Below, piece by piece: positions 31,994 through 40,306 of a stretch of 64,000 bases of DNA. This DNA is from G016234445 sp964438865 (GTDB taxonomy: Bacteria; Chloroflexota; Dehalococcoidia; Tepidiformales; Tepidiformaceae), in NCBI GenBank assembly GCA_964438865.1, contig CAYTMI010000016.1, positions 1 to 64,000 of the forward strand, in the 5' to 3' direction. Under the pieces are notes generated by a model, which was not told the origin of the DNA, did no database searches, and saw only the letters and a program-made list of their open reading frames with translations. Made by a program: the position numbers and the translations under genes. Within the stretch, counting starts at the first letter, position 1; each line of letters starts with the position of its first letter.

Positions 31994-32710
31994 TCAGATG
32001 GCCGGTGTTCCCGCCGGGCTTTGCTCGGAACGCGTGCCCTCTGGACGTGCTGTCGCCGCCGGGACTATCGACGGCCACTTCACGAACAGGGTCAGGCTGG
32101 CAGCCATGTTCCATAGGATGAACAGGAGCATCCCGATGAAGCCTGGGCCGTCGTCGTCCAAGAACGGCGCCCCGGCTATGAGGGCAACCCCGGTAACGAT
32201 ACCGAGCCATCCAAGCCAAGTGGGTAGATGTCGGTAGGAGAGGATCCCCGCCCCGAGCGCCAGCATCATGACCCCGTACGGGATAAACGACAGCGCGAAG
32301 GCCGCGCCGTTGACGTTGATCAGGGCGCGGACAAGTTCGTCGCTTAGCCCCTTGTCCGACAGGTAGACGGCGGTCAAGAATGGCGCCGCGAATCCAACTT
32401 TCACGGCTATTCCCACGGCGCCCGAGAAAAGTGCAACGCTGGCGAGGAAACCTCGGTCGCCTTCCGCGCGTCGAAGCAACGCGCACACGATAGCGAGGAA
32501 GACACCTGCGAGGCTGAGGCCCAGGAGTTCAACGAAAAACATGGCGTGGTTCGCCGGGCCGTTGTGGTCCGCGATGTAGCTGGCCCACACCGCCGGGTCA
32601 GCGTCGTACTTCGGTTGGTCTCCGTTCACGACGTCGTTGAATACTAAGAGCAACAGGTACGCGACCACGCCGCTAAGCGCGATGTATCTGGAAAGACGAG
32701 AGGTAAACAC
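31994..32710 (-). CDS. Membrane protein, DUF4386-like (238 aa)
   Basis: About six hydrophobic segments are spread over the length (YIALSGVVAYLLLLVFND, AMFFVELLGLSLAGVFLAIV, ASVALFSGAVGIAVKVG, ALSFIPYGVMMLALGAGIL, LGWLGIVTGVALIAG, IGMLLFILWNMAASLTL), with a short hydrophilic tail. This pattern resembles DUF4386 proteins of unknown function. GTG 32710 is preceded by AAGGAG at 8 nt. It is divergent from the two-component system and could be its target. The 132 bp downstream (31862-31993) show no gene. Confidence 0.75.
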   Translation of the reverse strand: MFTSRLSRYIALSGVVAYLLLLVFNDVVNGDQPKYDADPAVWASYIADHNGPANHAMFFVELLGLSLAGVFLAIVCALLRRAEGDRGFLASVALFSGAVGIAVKVGFAAPFLTAVYLSDKGLSDELVRALINVNGAAFALSFIPYGVMMLALGAGILSYRHLPTWLGWLGIVTGVALIAGAPFLDDDGPGFIGMLLFILWNMAASLTLFVKWPSIVPAATARPEGTRSEQSPAGTPAI

Positions 32711-32878
32711 TGTGCATCTCCTTGCCGGACGCTTGTTGTCCCGACGTTGGTACTTTCCGCCCGAACCGCGGGTCGGCGCGTCGCTTCACGGGATGAACTT
32801 TCACCTAGGCCGAGAGAGTGATCCGTCTCATGCTCTGGTATGATGCGCCGCCGTTCGACCCGGCCTTATCCTTACGCC

Positions 32879-34081
32879 ATGACCGCGCTGTGGAACACAC
32901 GGACCGCCAACGAGCGAAGGCAGTTCCTCGTGGATTGGGCGCCGGCCCTGGGTCTCGGGCTGTTCACGCAGCTCTCCATCTGGGTTGGGCCAATCACCGG
33001 CCCGATCCCCGGGCCAAAGCCGGCGGCGTCGATCCTTTACCTCGCGATGGCCGTGTCACTCGGATATCGGCGCAAGGCGCCGGTGGTGTCCCTCTTCGCC
33101 ACACTCACGGTGTGCGCCTGGGAGCTGCTGCGAGCCTCCGGGTCTCAGCAGGCGGGTACCTTCGAGGCGTTTCTCGCTCTCTGCGTCGCGACCTATGGTG
33201 TCGGCGCGTATTCAGGTAGCCGGCTTTCGCTCGCCGCCGGGCTGCTTCTTCCGGCTGTCGTTCCGCTCGGCGATTCGATTCACCGTGAGATTGTGTACAA
33301 CGACGGCCATCTCATCAGCGAGATCCTCCCATTCTGGATCTGGGCGGCCGTGTTTTGCGCGATCGGGCGGGGCGTCCGGACGCGGCACGTTATGATGGGC
33401 CTCCTCGGTGAAAGGGCCGATCGGGCGGAGCACGAACGCGAGGAGCGGGCCCGAGTCGCGGTCGCTGAGGAGCGAGCCCGGATAGCGCGAGAGCTCCACG
33501 ATGTTGTCGCGCACGGCGTGGGCGTGATGGTCGTCCAGGCTGGAGCCGCCCGGCGCGTGCTCGCGACCGACCCCAACCGGGCGGAAATCGCCCTGCTGGC
33601 AGTTGAAGCTACCGGCAGACAGTCCCTGGCCGAAATGCGACGCCTCCTCGGTATCCTTCGCACCGACCCCGAGGCGCTCGCCCTGGCCCCCCAACCCGGT
33701 CTCGGCTCAGTTGACGACCTCGTCACCCAGGTCCGGAGCAGCGGTCTCCCGGTGGAGCTAGTCAGCGAAGGTGAGTACCGCCCGCTCCCGGCGGGAGTGG
33801 ACCTCGTCGCATATCGAATCGTGCAGGAAGGACTGACCAATGTGATCAAGCACGCCGGCGATGCCCGGGCGGTTGTAACCATTGGGTATCGCGACGAACG
33901 CGTGGACGTGGAGGTCCGGGATGACGGTCGGCCGCCAGCCCGGCAGTCTGATGGTCGCGGTCACGGCCTCTTTGGGATGCGCGAGAGAGTCACCCTCTAC
34001 GGCGGTTCGTTCGAAGCCGGCCCCGGCGAAGCGGGAGGGTTCGTGGTGAGGGCGTCCATCCCGACGGTGCCCGCGCAATGA
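32879..34081 (+). CDS. Sensor histidine kinase (NarL/LiaS type, HisKA_3)
   Basis: A 400-residue membrane sensor: five to six hydrophobic segments in residues ~20-165, a short coiled linker, then the HisKA_3 box ARIARELHDVVAHGVGV with phospho-acceptor H207 and a HATPase_c domain (LTNVIKHAGDARAVV, VRDDGRPP, GHGLFGMRERV). The input is unknown and there is no large external domain, so membrane stress or lipid state is plausible. ATG 32879 was chosen over an upstream ATG because TATCCT (32867-32872) lies 6 nt ahead, fitting a leaderless start. It overlaps the response regulator by 4 nt. Confidence 0.92.
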   Translation: MTALWNTRTANERRQFLVDWAPALGLGLFTQLSIWVGPITGPIPGPKPAASILYLAMAVSLGYRRKAPVVSLFATLTVCAWELLRASGSQQAGTFEAFLALCVATYGVGAYSGSRLSLAAGLLLPAVVPLGDSIHREIVYNDGHLISEILPFWIWAAVFCAIGRGVRTRHVMMGLLGERADRAEHEREERARVAVAEERARIARELHDVVAHGVGVMVVQAGAARRVLATDPNRAEIALLAVEATGRQSLAEMRRLLGILRTDPEALALAPQPGLGSVDDLVTQVRSSGLPVELVSEGEYRPLPAGVDLVAYRIVQEGLTNVIKHAGDARAVVTIGYRDERVDVEVRDDGRPPARQSDGRGHGLFGMRERVTLYGGSFEAGPGEAGGFVVRASIPTVPAQ

Positions 34082-34836
34082 CCCTGCGCGTCCTGGTGGT
34101 CGATGATCAGGCGCTCGTGCGCACCGGTTTCCGCATGATCCTCGAATCCGAGCCGGGAATCTCTGTTGTGGGAGAGGCCGAGGACGGGTTGCGAGCTGTC
34201 GAACGAGCCCTCGAACTTCGCCCGGATGTTGTCCTCATGGACATTCGCATGCCCCAAATGGACGGCATCGAGGCGACGCGGCGGCTGATCGCCGCCGACC
34301 CCGCCGCGAAGGTGCTGGTCCTGACAACCTTCGACCTCGACGAGTATGTCTACGAAGCCCTCAGGGCTGGCGCGAGCGGATTCATGCTCAAGGACGCGCC
34401 GCCCGAGCAACTCATCGTGGCAGTCCGGACGATCGCCGCCGGCGAGGCTCTGCTCGCCCCGTCAATTACCCGCAGACTGATCGAGCAGTATGTTCGACGA
34501 CCTGGACCGTCACCAGCCCGGCCGATGCCGTCGGAACGGCTGACCTCCCGCGAAGTAGAAGTGCTGGCGCTGATTGGGCGCGGAAGCACAAATGGGGAGA
34601 TTGCTGCGGAGCTGGTGCTCAGCGAAGCGACGGTGAAGACGCACGTCGCGCACATCTTCGGGAAGCTTGACCTCCGGGATCGCGCGCAGGCGGTGGTTTA
34701 CGCATACGAAGCAGGGATTGTGCAGCCGGGACAGCGACAGCGGCCCGTCGGCGACACCGCCACGGACAGATTCCCTCCCCACGCGCCACCCCGCCCTTCC
34801 GTCTCTTACCCCCCGCCCCCGACCATGCCACCATGA
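34078..34836 (+). CDS. NarL/FixJ-family response regulator
   Basis: A 252-residue DNA-binding regulator paired with the preceding kinase. The receiver domain has VLVVDDQ and the phospho-acceptor D55 in VVLMDIRMPQMDG, then VLTTFDLDEYVYEAL and FMLKDAPPEQL. The LuxR-type helix-turn-helix is LTSREVEVLALIGRG...ATVKTHVAHIFGKLD (~155-205). A Pro-rich tail of ~30 residues follows. Start ATGA overlap indicates coupled translation. Confidence 0.93.
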   Translation: MTLRVLVVDDQALVRTGFRMILESEPGISVVGEAEDGLRAVERALELRPDVVLMDIRMPQMDGIEATRRLIAADPAAKVLVLTTFDLDEYVYEALRAGASGFMLKDAPPEQLIVAVRTIAAGEALLAPSITRRLIEQYVRRPGPSPARPMPSERLTSREVEVLALIGRGSTNGEIAAELVLSEATVKTHVAHIFGKLDLRDRAQAVVYAYEAGIVQPGQRQRPVGDTATDRFPPHAPPRPSVSYPPPPTMPP

Positions 34837-34881
34837 CCGCCGCATCCCCGCCGCCAGCCAGTACCCCGACTGTTGCAGGCG

Positions 34882-35118
34882 CTACGGGCGCGGCGGGGGT
34901 TCGTGGACGCGGGCGCCGAACTCCCAGAGGCCACAGGTCGTTTCGGTGTCGTCGAGGAAGGGGCCGACGCACTCCATCCCGTCGCGGACCACGTGGCGGC
35001 AGAGGTTCACGAGGTGGCCGCCGGGATTCGAACCGAGCGTGACCTGGACGAACCGGCAGCGGGCGGCGTAGCGGGGAGGGCCGGGGGGCAGCGAACCGGG
35101 GCGCGGATGGCCGGTCAC
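34882..35118 (-). CDS. Small four-cysteine protein (78 aa), function unknown
   Basis: The frame reads RCRFVQVTLGSNPGGHLVNLCRHVVRDGMECVG then TETTCGLWEFGARVHEP, with four cysteines and three histidines regularly spaced, which suggests a metal-binding or redox fold. GTG 35118 is a guess; the frame stays open to 35220. There is no clear ribosome site. The composition and conserved-looking Gly/Cys pattern make it look real rather than a shadow, but I recognise no family. Confidence 0.5.
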   Translation of the reverse strand: MTGHPRPGSLPPGPPRYAARCRFVQVTLGSNPGGHLVNLCRHVVRDGMECVGPFLDDTETTCGLWEFGARVHEPPPRP

Positions 35119-35220
35119 GAGCGGCGTTCGGGGATGGTCATCTGGCCGATTGTGCCATGGGCGTGGCCTGCAGGCTTGTATACTCGACGGGCCGTGATCC
35201 GAGTCCCACGCGCCGCCCAT

Positions 35221-36045
35221 TCAGGCGCGAGGGTCGGGCCGGGGGCCGGGCGCGTGGTGGGGACGCCGGTGGTACATCGGCTTCGCCGTGCCCCCGCGCC
35301 GGAGCATGATCACCTCGGCCATGATCGCGATCGCGATCTCTTCCGGCGTCTCCGCCCCAATATCGAGACCGATGGGCGTGCGGACCTTCGCGAGTTCTTC
35401 GGGGTCGAAGCCGTCGTCGCGGAGGTGCTGGAGGACGGCGCCCGTGCGGCGCTTCGAGCCGATCATCCCGAGGTAGGCGGCGCCACGGCCGAGGCAATGG
35501 CGCAAGGAAAGTTCGTCCTGTTTGTGCCCGCGCGTCACCAGCACGATCGTGGTGTTGGAATTGACGGGGAAGCGGTCCAGCGCCTCTTCGTAGTCCGCGC
35601 AGATGACTTCGTCGGCCTCCGGGAAGCGCTCCGCGTTGGCCATGTCCTCGCGGTCGTCGACGACGGCCACCTGGAAGTTGAGCATCGACGCCAGGTGCGC
35701 AAGCGACCGCCCGATGTGCCCGGCGCCGACGACCAGGAACACCGGCCTCGCCTCCACCACTTCCACGTAGACGGCGGTCGCGCCCTGCCGGAAGCGCGGC
35801 GCCAGGCTGACCCCATCGAAGTAGGCGGTCTCGGCGGCGTGGCGGTCGAAGGCCTCAGCGGCGTAGCTAGCGGCGGCGTCATCGAGGGCGGCCGTGCCCA
35901 GCGAGCCCATCCGTGTGCCGTCGGCTTCGACCAGCATGCGCGCGCCGGGGGTGACGGCCTCGGGCCCGGCTTCGATGACAGCGGCGAGGACCACGGGGTC
36001 GCCACCTTCGGCCGCACGGAGGAGCCGCTGTGTCAGTTCCAGCAT
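35221..36045 (-). CDS. XdhC/CoxF-family molybdenum-enzyme maturation protein
   Basis: A 274-residue protein with an N-terminal XdhC/CoxI domain and a Rossmann domain (VFLVVGAGHIGRSLAHLASML ~100-120, VAVVDDREDMANAERFPEAD). GMIGSKRRTGAVLQ and TPIGLDIGAETPEEIAI at the end are diagnostic. XdhC proteins help sulfurate and insert the Mo cofactor of xanthine dehydrogenase or CO dehydrogenase enzymes. No such enzyme is in the window. ATG 36045 is supported by TAGACT 8 nt upstream (36054-36059 on the plus strand); a longer in-frame start would include that box. Confidence 0.9.
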   Translation of the reverse strand: MLELTQRLLRAAEGGDPVVLAAVIEAGPEAVTPGARMLVEADGTRMGSLGTAALDDAAASYAAEAFDRHAAETAYFDGVSLAPRFRQGATAVYVEVVEARPVFLVVGAGHIGRSLAHLASMLNFQVAVVDDREDMANAERFPEADEVICADYEEALDRFPVNSNTTIVLVTRGHKQDELSLRHCLGRGAAYLGMIGSKRRTGAVLQHLRDDGFDPEELAKVRTPIGLDIGAETPEEIAIAIMAEVIMLRRGGTAKPMYHRRPHHAPGPRPDPRA

Positions 36046-36140
36046 ATCGGCCAAGTCTACCGCAGCGGCCTCCCTCAAGCTGCCCGGGAGCCGCCGCCGC
36101 TGTACGCTAGAGGCCCATTCCCGTTCACCGGAGCACGCCC

Positions 36141-37388
36141 ATGAGCGCCCTTAGCGAGCGCGACCCCGCCGTCGCCGCAATCATCGCCCGCGAAGAGGTG
36201 CGGCAGGTCGAGACGCTGGAGATGATCGCCAGCGAGAACTACGCCTCGGCCGCTGTCCTCGAGGCCACGGGTTCGGTCTTCACCAACAAGTACGCCGAGG
36301 GCTACCCGGGGAAGCGCTACTACGCCGGGAACGAATTCAGCGACCAGGTGGAGCAGCTCGCCATCGACCGGGCGAAGGAGCTCTTCGGGGCCGAGCACGC
36401 CAACGTCCAGCCGACAAGCGGCGCCGAAGCGAACATGGCCGCCTACTTCGCCTTCGCGGAGCCGGGCGACACGATCATGGGCATGGAGCTTACTCAGGGC
36501 GGGCATCTCACCCACGGCTCACCGGTCAACTTCAGCGGCCGCCTCTACAATTTCATCCCCTACACGGTGGACCGGGAGACCGAGACCATCGACATGGCGG
36601 CGGTCCGGGCAGTCGCACTCGCGGCGAAGCCGAAGGTCATCGTTGCCGGCGCCACGGCCTATCCGCGGGCGATCGACTTTGCCGCGTTCCGGGAAGTCGC
36701 GACGGCCTGCGGCGCCCTGCTGATGGTGGACATGTCGCACATCGCCGGGCTCGTGGCCGGGGGCGTCCACATGTCGCCGGTGAAGCACGCCGACATCGTG
36801 ACGACGACGACCCACAAGACCCTTCGCGGTCCCCGCGGCGCGCTCGCGCTGACGAAGATCGAGCACGCGGAGGCGATCGACAAGGCGGTGTTCCCCGGCA
36901 CCCAGGGTGGGCCCCACCTGCATTCGATCGCCGGGAAGGCGGTCGCATTCGGCGAAGCTCTGCGGCCGGAGTTCCGGGCCTACGCCGCCAGGGTCGTCGG
37001 AAATGCGGCCACGCTCGCCGAAGGGCTGAAGTCGGGCGGCCTCCGGCTGGTCTCCGATGGGACCGACAACCACCTGATCCTGATCGACTGCAATTCGGTG
37101 AACATCAGCGGTCTGAAGGCACAGAACGCGCTTCAGGGGGCCGGGATCATCGCCAACAAGAACACGATCCCGTGGGACCAGCGGTCACCGTTCATCACCA
37201 GCGGCCTTCGCATGGGCACGCCGGCGCTGACATCGCGTGGCATGGGCGAGGACGAAATGAAGCGCGTGGCCGCCTGGATCTGCCGCGTGATGAAGGATCC
37301 GGACGGCGACGGCGTCCGGGAAACGGTACGCCAGGAAGTGGCCGCATTCGCCCGCGCCTACCCGGTGCCTGGGATAACAGATCGGTAG
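36141..37388 (+). CDS. glyA: Serine hydroxymethyltransferase
   Basis: A 415-residue PLP enzyme that interconverts serine and glycine and supplies methylene-tetrahydrofolate. The N-terminal LEMIASENYASAAVLEATGSV, NKYAEGYPGKRYY, the PLP lysine K226 in TTTTHKTLRGPRG and the C-terminal PFITSGLRMGTPALTSRGM are all canonical. CGGAG precedes the ATG. It stands alone between the divergent XdhC gene and a small leaderless operon. Confidence 0.97.
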   Translation: MSALSERDPAVAAIIAREEVRQVETLEMIASENYASAAVLEATGSVFTNKYAEGYPGKRYYAGNEFSDQVEQLAIDRAKELFGAEHANVQPTSGAEANMAAYFAFAEPGDTIMGMELTQGGHLTHGSPVNFSGRLYNFIPYTVDRETETIDMAAVRAVALAAKPKVIVAGATAYPRAIDFAAFREVATACGALLMVDMSHIAGLVAGGVHMSPVKHADIVTTTTHKTLRGPRGALALTKIEHAEAIDKAVFPGTQGGPHLHSIAGKAVAFGEALRPEFRAYAARVVGNAATLAEGLKSGGLRLVSDGTDNHLILIDCNSVNISGLKAQNALQGAGIIANKNTIPWDQRSPFITSGLRMGTPALTSRGMGEDEMKRVAAWICRVMKDPDGDGVRETVRQEVAAFARAYPVPGITDR

Positions 37389-37422
37389 AGAGCGCCTGGC
37401 GCGTCTGGTATGCTGGCGCGAC

Positions 37423-37662
37423 ATGAACGAAGCAAACGGCCCCCTCCTGACCATCGACGAGATGGCGCGAGTGTTCCACGGCAAGTGGGTTCTGGTTGTG
37501 GAACCAGAACTTGACGCGCACCACGAGCTACTCCGTGGGCGGGTCGCCTTTCAAGCGGAAGGGCGCGACGCCGTCGACCGGAAGGTTGTCGAACTCAGGC
37601 CAAACCTCTGGTCGGTCCGCTTCCTGGGCCCCTGGCCGGAGGATGTGGGTTACCTTCTTTGA
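37423..37662 (+). CDS. Small protein (79 aa) coupled to a retropepsin-like protease
   Basis: MNEANGPLLTIDEMARVFHGKWVLV opens a small, mostly beta protein with LLRGRVAFQAEG and LWSVRFLGPWPEDVGYLL. TATGCT (37409-37414) lies 8 nt before ATG 37423. The stop overlaps the protease start (TTGA). Similar small partners upstream of retropepsin-like genes occur in other bacteria, but I know of no assigned function. Confidence 0.7.
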   Translation: MNEANGPLLTIDEMARVFHGKWVLVVEPELDAHHELLRGRVAFQAEGRDAVDRKVVELRPNLWSVRFLGPWPEDVGYLL

Positions 37663-38039
37663 TCCCCTTCGACGCTCACGCACCCCTCGTCGCTGTCGCG
37701 GGGATCGTGCGCGGACCGGCGGGCGCCGCAGTGATCCGCCTGGTCGTCGACACGGGAGCGTCGCAGAGCGCCATCCGTCCCAGCGTTCTTGCCGCAGTGG
37801 GGCTCGATGCCCGGCACCGTGTGGGGGAGCTGCGCTTCTTCACCGCTACGGGAACCCAGACGGCGCCGATCGTCGCCGTGGACCGGTTGTCCGCGCTCGA
37901 TGCCCAGGAGGATCGCTTCCCAGTCGCTAGCGTTCAGTTTCCGCCGGAGGCCCCGTTCGACGGGCTGCTCGGCCTCGATTTCTTCCGGGGCAGGCGGCTC
38001 TCCCTCGACTTCCGCGCGGGACAACTGGAGCTCACCTGA
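37659..38039 (+). CDS. Retropepsin-like aspartic protease
   Basis: A 126-residue protein with the single-lobe aspartic protease signature LVVDTGASQSAI (catalytic Asp in DTGAS at ~32) and LLGLDFFRGRRLSLDFRAGQLEL near the end, the second conserved element. It must dimerise to form an active site. Start TTG 37659 overlaps the upstream stop, implying coupled synthesis; a downstream GTG would shorten the first strand. No signal peptide, so it is probably cytoplasmic. Substrate unknown. Confidence 0.85.
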   Translation: MIPFDAHAPLVAVAGIVRGPAGAAVIRLVVDTGASQSAIRPSVLAAVGLDARHRVGELRFFTATGTQTAPIVAVDRLSALDAQEDRFPVASVQFPPEAPFDGLLGLDFFRGRRLSLDFRAGQLELT

Positions 38040-38046
38040 GCGGCCG

Positions 38047-38580
38047 CTACGCCTCTGCGCCCAGCCCGTCCTTCGCCCACTTGTAGTGCATCCGGCCGTG
38101 GTCCGCGTTCGCCGCGAGCACCCCGCCGACCGTGCCATCGGCCCAGGGCGCGCCGGGCAGCCGCGCTGCCAGCTGTTCGTCCGTCAGCTCCGAAAGCAGC
38201 TGCAACGTCTCGGCGCGGGCGTGCTGACCGACTGCGACCAGTTCGTCGAACGGCTTGCCCTCGTGCTTGCGCTTCCACTCTTCGGTCATGGCGTGGACCA
38301 TCGCCATCACCTCCGCCGTGGTGCGTTCCGATCCGTCGGCCTTCATCCGAAGACCCACCGGGTTGGCGTCGCCGGAGACGAACTTGCGGACCATCGCGTT
38401 GAAGTTGTGTTCGATGAGGGCGAGGTGGACGAAGTGGTCCTTCATCGACCACATCGTCGCCGGGTCGTGTTCGCTGGGTGTGGCCGGGCGGTCCAGTTGG
38501 CCCGGGGGCATGGTCGCGAGCGTTTCGAGGAGCCAGGCGCGGTCCCGGCTGAGCTTGACTTCGATGTCTGTGCGGTTCAT
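38047..38580 (-). CDS. DinB-like protein (mycothiol-maleylpyruvate isomerase N-terminal fold)
   Basis: A 177-residue four-helix protein: LLETLATMPPGQLDRP, WSMKDHFVHLALIEHNFNAMV and ANADHGRMHYKWAKDG. The three metal-site histidines (in KDHFVHL and NADHGRMH) can be picked out. DinB-like proteins are metal-dependent hydrolases or thiol S-transferases. TACCGT lies 7 nt before ATG 38580. This is one of three DinB-like genes in 6.5 kb. Confidence 0.82.
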   Translation of the reverse strand: MNRTDIEVKLSRDRAWLLETLATMPPGQLDRPATPSEHDPATMWSMKDHFVHLALIEHNFNAMVRKFVSGDANPVGLRMKADGSERTTAEVMAMVHAMTEEWKRKHEGKPFDELVAVGQHARAETLQLLSELTDEQLAARLPGAPWADGTVGGVLAANADHGRMHYKWAKDGLGAEA

Positions 38581-38609
38581 GCCGCGCACGGTACCACAGC
38601 CCCGGCGTC

Positions 38610-40127
38610 CTATCCCCTCAGCGCCCGCTCCATCCGCGCGACCACGGTTTCGATGACCCGGACGCGGGCGAAGAGCTTGTCTTCGCTGGGGATGACGTGC
38701 CAGGGGGCCGCCGAGGGACGGTCGGTGAGGAAGAGCATGTCGTTTATGGCCTCGTGATAGGCCGGCCACTTCTCCCGGTTACGCCAGTCTTCGCTGGTCA
38801 CTTTGTGCTGCTTGTAGGGCGTCTCCGAACGATCGTTGAAGCGCCGCAGTTGCTCTTCCGGGCTGAGGTGGAGCCAGAACTTCGTCACCGTCGTCCCGTG
38901 CGAAGCGAGGTGCAGTTCGAAGTCGTTGATCTCGTCGTACGCGCGGCGCCATTCCGCCTCGGTGGCGAACCCTTCGACGCGTTCGACGAGGACGCGGCCG
39001 TACCAGGAGCGGTCGAAAACCGTGGTGTGGCCGTCGCGGGGGACGTGGCGCCAGAACCGCCAGAGATAGTGCCGCAGGAGTTCGTCCGCGGTGGGCGCGG
39101 CGATCGGCACGACCCGAACGTTCCGGGCGTCGATGGCTTCGACGAGGCGGCGGATGGTCCCGCCCTTGCCGGCGGCGTCCCAGCCTTCGAAGACGAGCAC
39201 GTGCGCCCGCCGGGCCTGGTAGGAGAGCCGCGAAAGGCGGACCAGCTTCGCCTGAGCGGCCGCCATCCGGTCCTCGTACTCCCCTTCCGAAAGCCTGCTG
39301 CCGAGGTCGGCCTGCCCAAGGCGGTCGGGCACGTCGGCGCCAAGGGCCGGGAGCGCCGCGGTCTCCGCCCGGGGCGGGGATTCGGTCAGCCGCCCGGCCA
39401 TGCCGCCGAGGACCGCCTGCCCGGTCATGTAATGGCTGTAACGGTCGTCGGTCGCGTCGATCAGCACCCACGGGGCGTGCGGCGTGTGGGTGGCGGCGAA
39501 GATGTCGTCGCGGACCGCGGAGAGGCGGGCATAGACGTCGAGCCGCTTCCAGTCGTCGGAGTTCACCTTCCAGGCGGTGTGGGGATCGGCGGAGAGTTTC
39601 TTGAGGCGCTTGCGCTGGGAAGCCTCGTCGAGGTGGAGCCAGATCTTGATGAGCAGCACGCCCGCATCAGCGAGCATCCGCTCGAAGGAGGCGATGCGCT
39701 CCAGTTCAGCCTTCGCCCGGGCACGGGTGATGTCGCGGTGGAGCCTCCCGGAGATGACCGGCGAATACCAGGACCCGCAGAACAGGGCGATGCTTCCTCG
39801 CGGCGGGAGGGCTTCGTTGAACGGGGCGAAGTGCGGGCGCAGGGGATCAGGGTGGAAGGCGGGCCCGAACGCGTGCGTCAGCACGCCGCGGGGGTCGAGC
39901 CACGAATTGAGCGCGTTCACGGCGTCCGACTTCACGGCATCGGCGCCCGCGACCACGACAACAACCGGCACGCCGGCGTCGCGGAGGGCGCGTTGAGCGT
40001 CGAGCAGGCCGAAGCGGAGGGCGGGGAGATGCTCGTGGTATTCGTGGCCGGAAAGCGATGTCCTCCCTCCCGCCTCGGAAGGAGGTTCCGGCGGCTGGTC
40101 CTGGTTCTTCTTCTTCGACTTCGGCAT
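38610..40127 (-). CDS. pap: Two-domain polyphosphate kinase 2 (polyphosphate:AMP phosphotransferase type)
   Basis: A 505-residue fusion of two PPK2 domains. The C-terminal domain has an intact Walker A (FEGWDAAGKGG, ~295), lid and Walker B elements (VFDRSWYGRVLVERVEGF). The N-terminal domain has a degenerate P-loop (VAGADAVKSDAV) yet keeps FCGSWYSPVI. That is the layout of class II PPK2 (PAP) enzymes, which convert AMP to ADP with polyphosphate. ATG 40127 follows GGGAG at 9 nt and starts a Lys-rich stretch. A longer in-frame start adds 25 implausible residues. Confidence 0.9.
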   Translation of the reverse strand: MPKSKKKNQDQPPEPPSEAGGRTSLSGHEYHEHLPALRFGLLDAQRALRDAGVPVVVVVAGADAVKSDAVNALNSWLDPRGVLTHAFGPAFHPDPLRPHFAPFNEALPPRGSIALFCGSWYSPVISGRLHRDITRARAKAELERIASFERMLADAGVLLIKIWLHLDEASQRKRLKKLSADPHTAWKVNSDDWKRLDVYARLSAVRDDIFAATHTPHAPWVLIDATDDRYSHYMTGQAVLGGMAGRLTESPPRAETAALPALGADVPDRLGQADLGSRLSEGEYEDRMAAAQAKLVRLSRLSYQARRAHVLVFEGWDAAGKGGTIRRLVEAIDARNVRVVPIAAPTADELLRHYLWRFWRHVPRDGHTTVFDRSWYGRVLVERVEGFATEAEWRRAYDEINDFELHLASHGTTVTKFWLHLSPEEQLRRFNDRSETPYKQHKVTSEDWRNREKWPAYHEAINDMLFLTDRPSAAPWHVIPSEDKLFARVRVIETVVARMERALRG

Positions 40128-40306
40128 AACTGCCGCTCCCCTTTCGGCCGCCGGTGCTGCCCGGCATGGAACCCCGTGGTGCCCCACAAGGGTTTTCGGC
40201 ATCGGGGGCCGGTGTCAATAAGGGATCCCGGAGCAGCGCCGATTCGCTTGACCGTGCGCTACCCGGGGCCGGGTATAGTCGAAAGCGGGGGTAGCCTGAA
40301 GTGACG

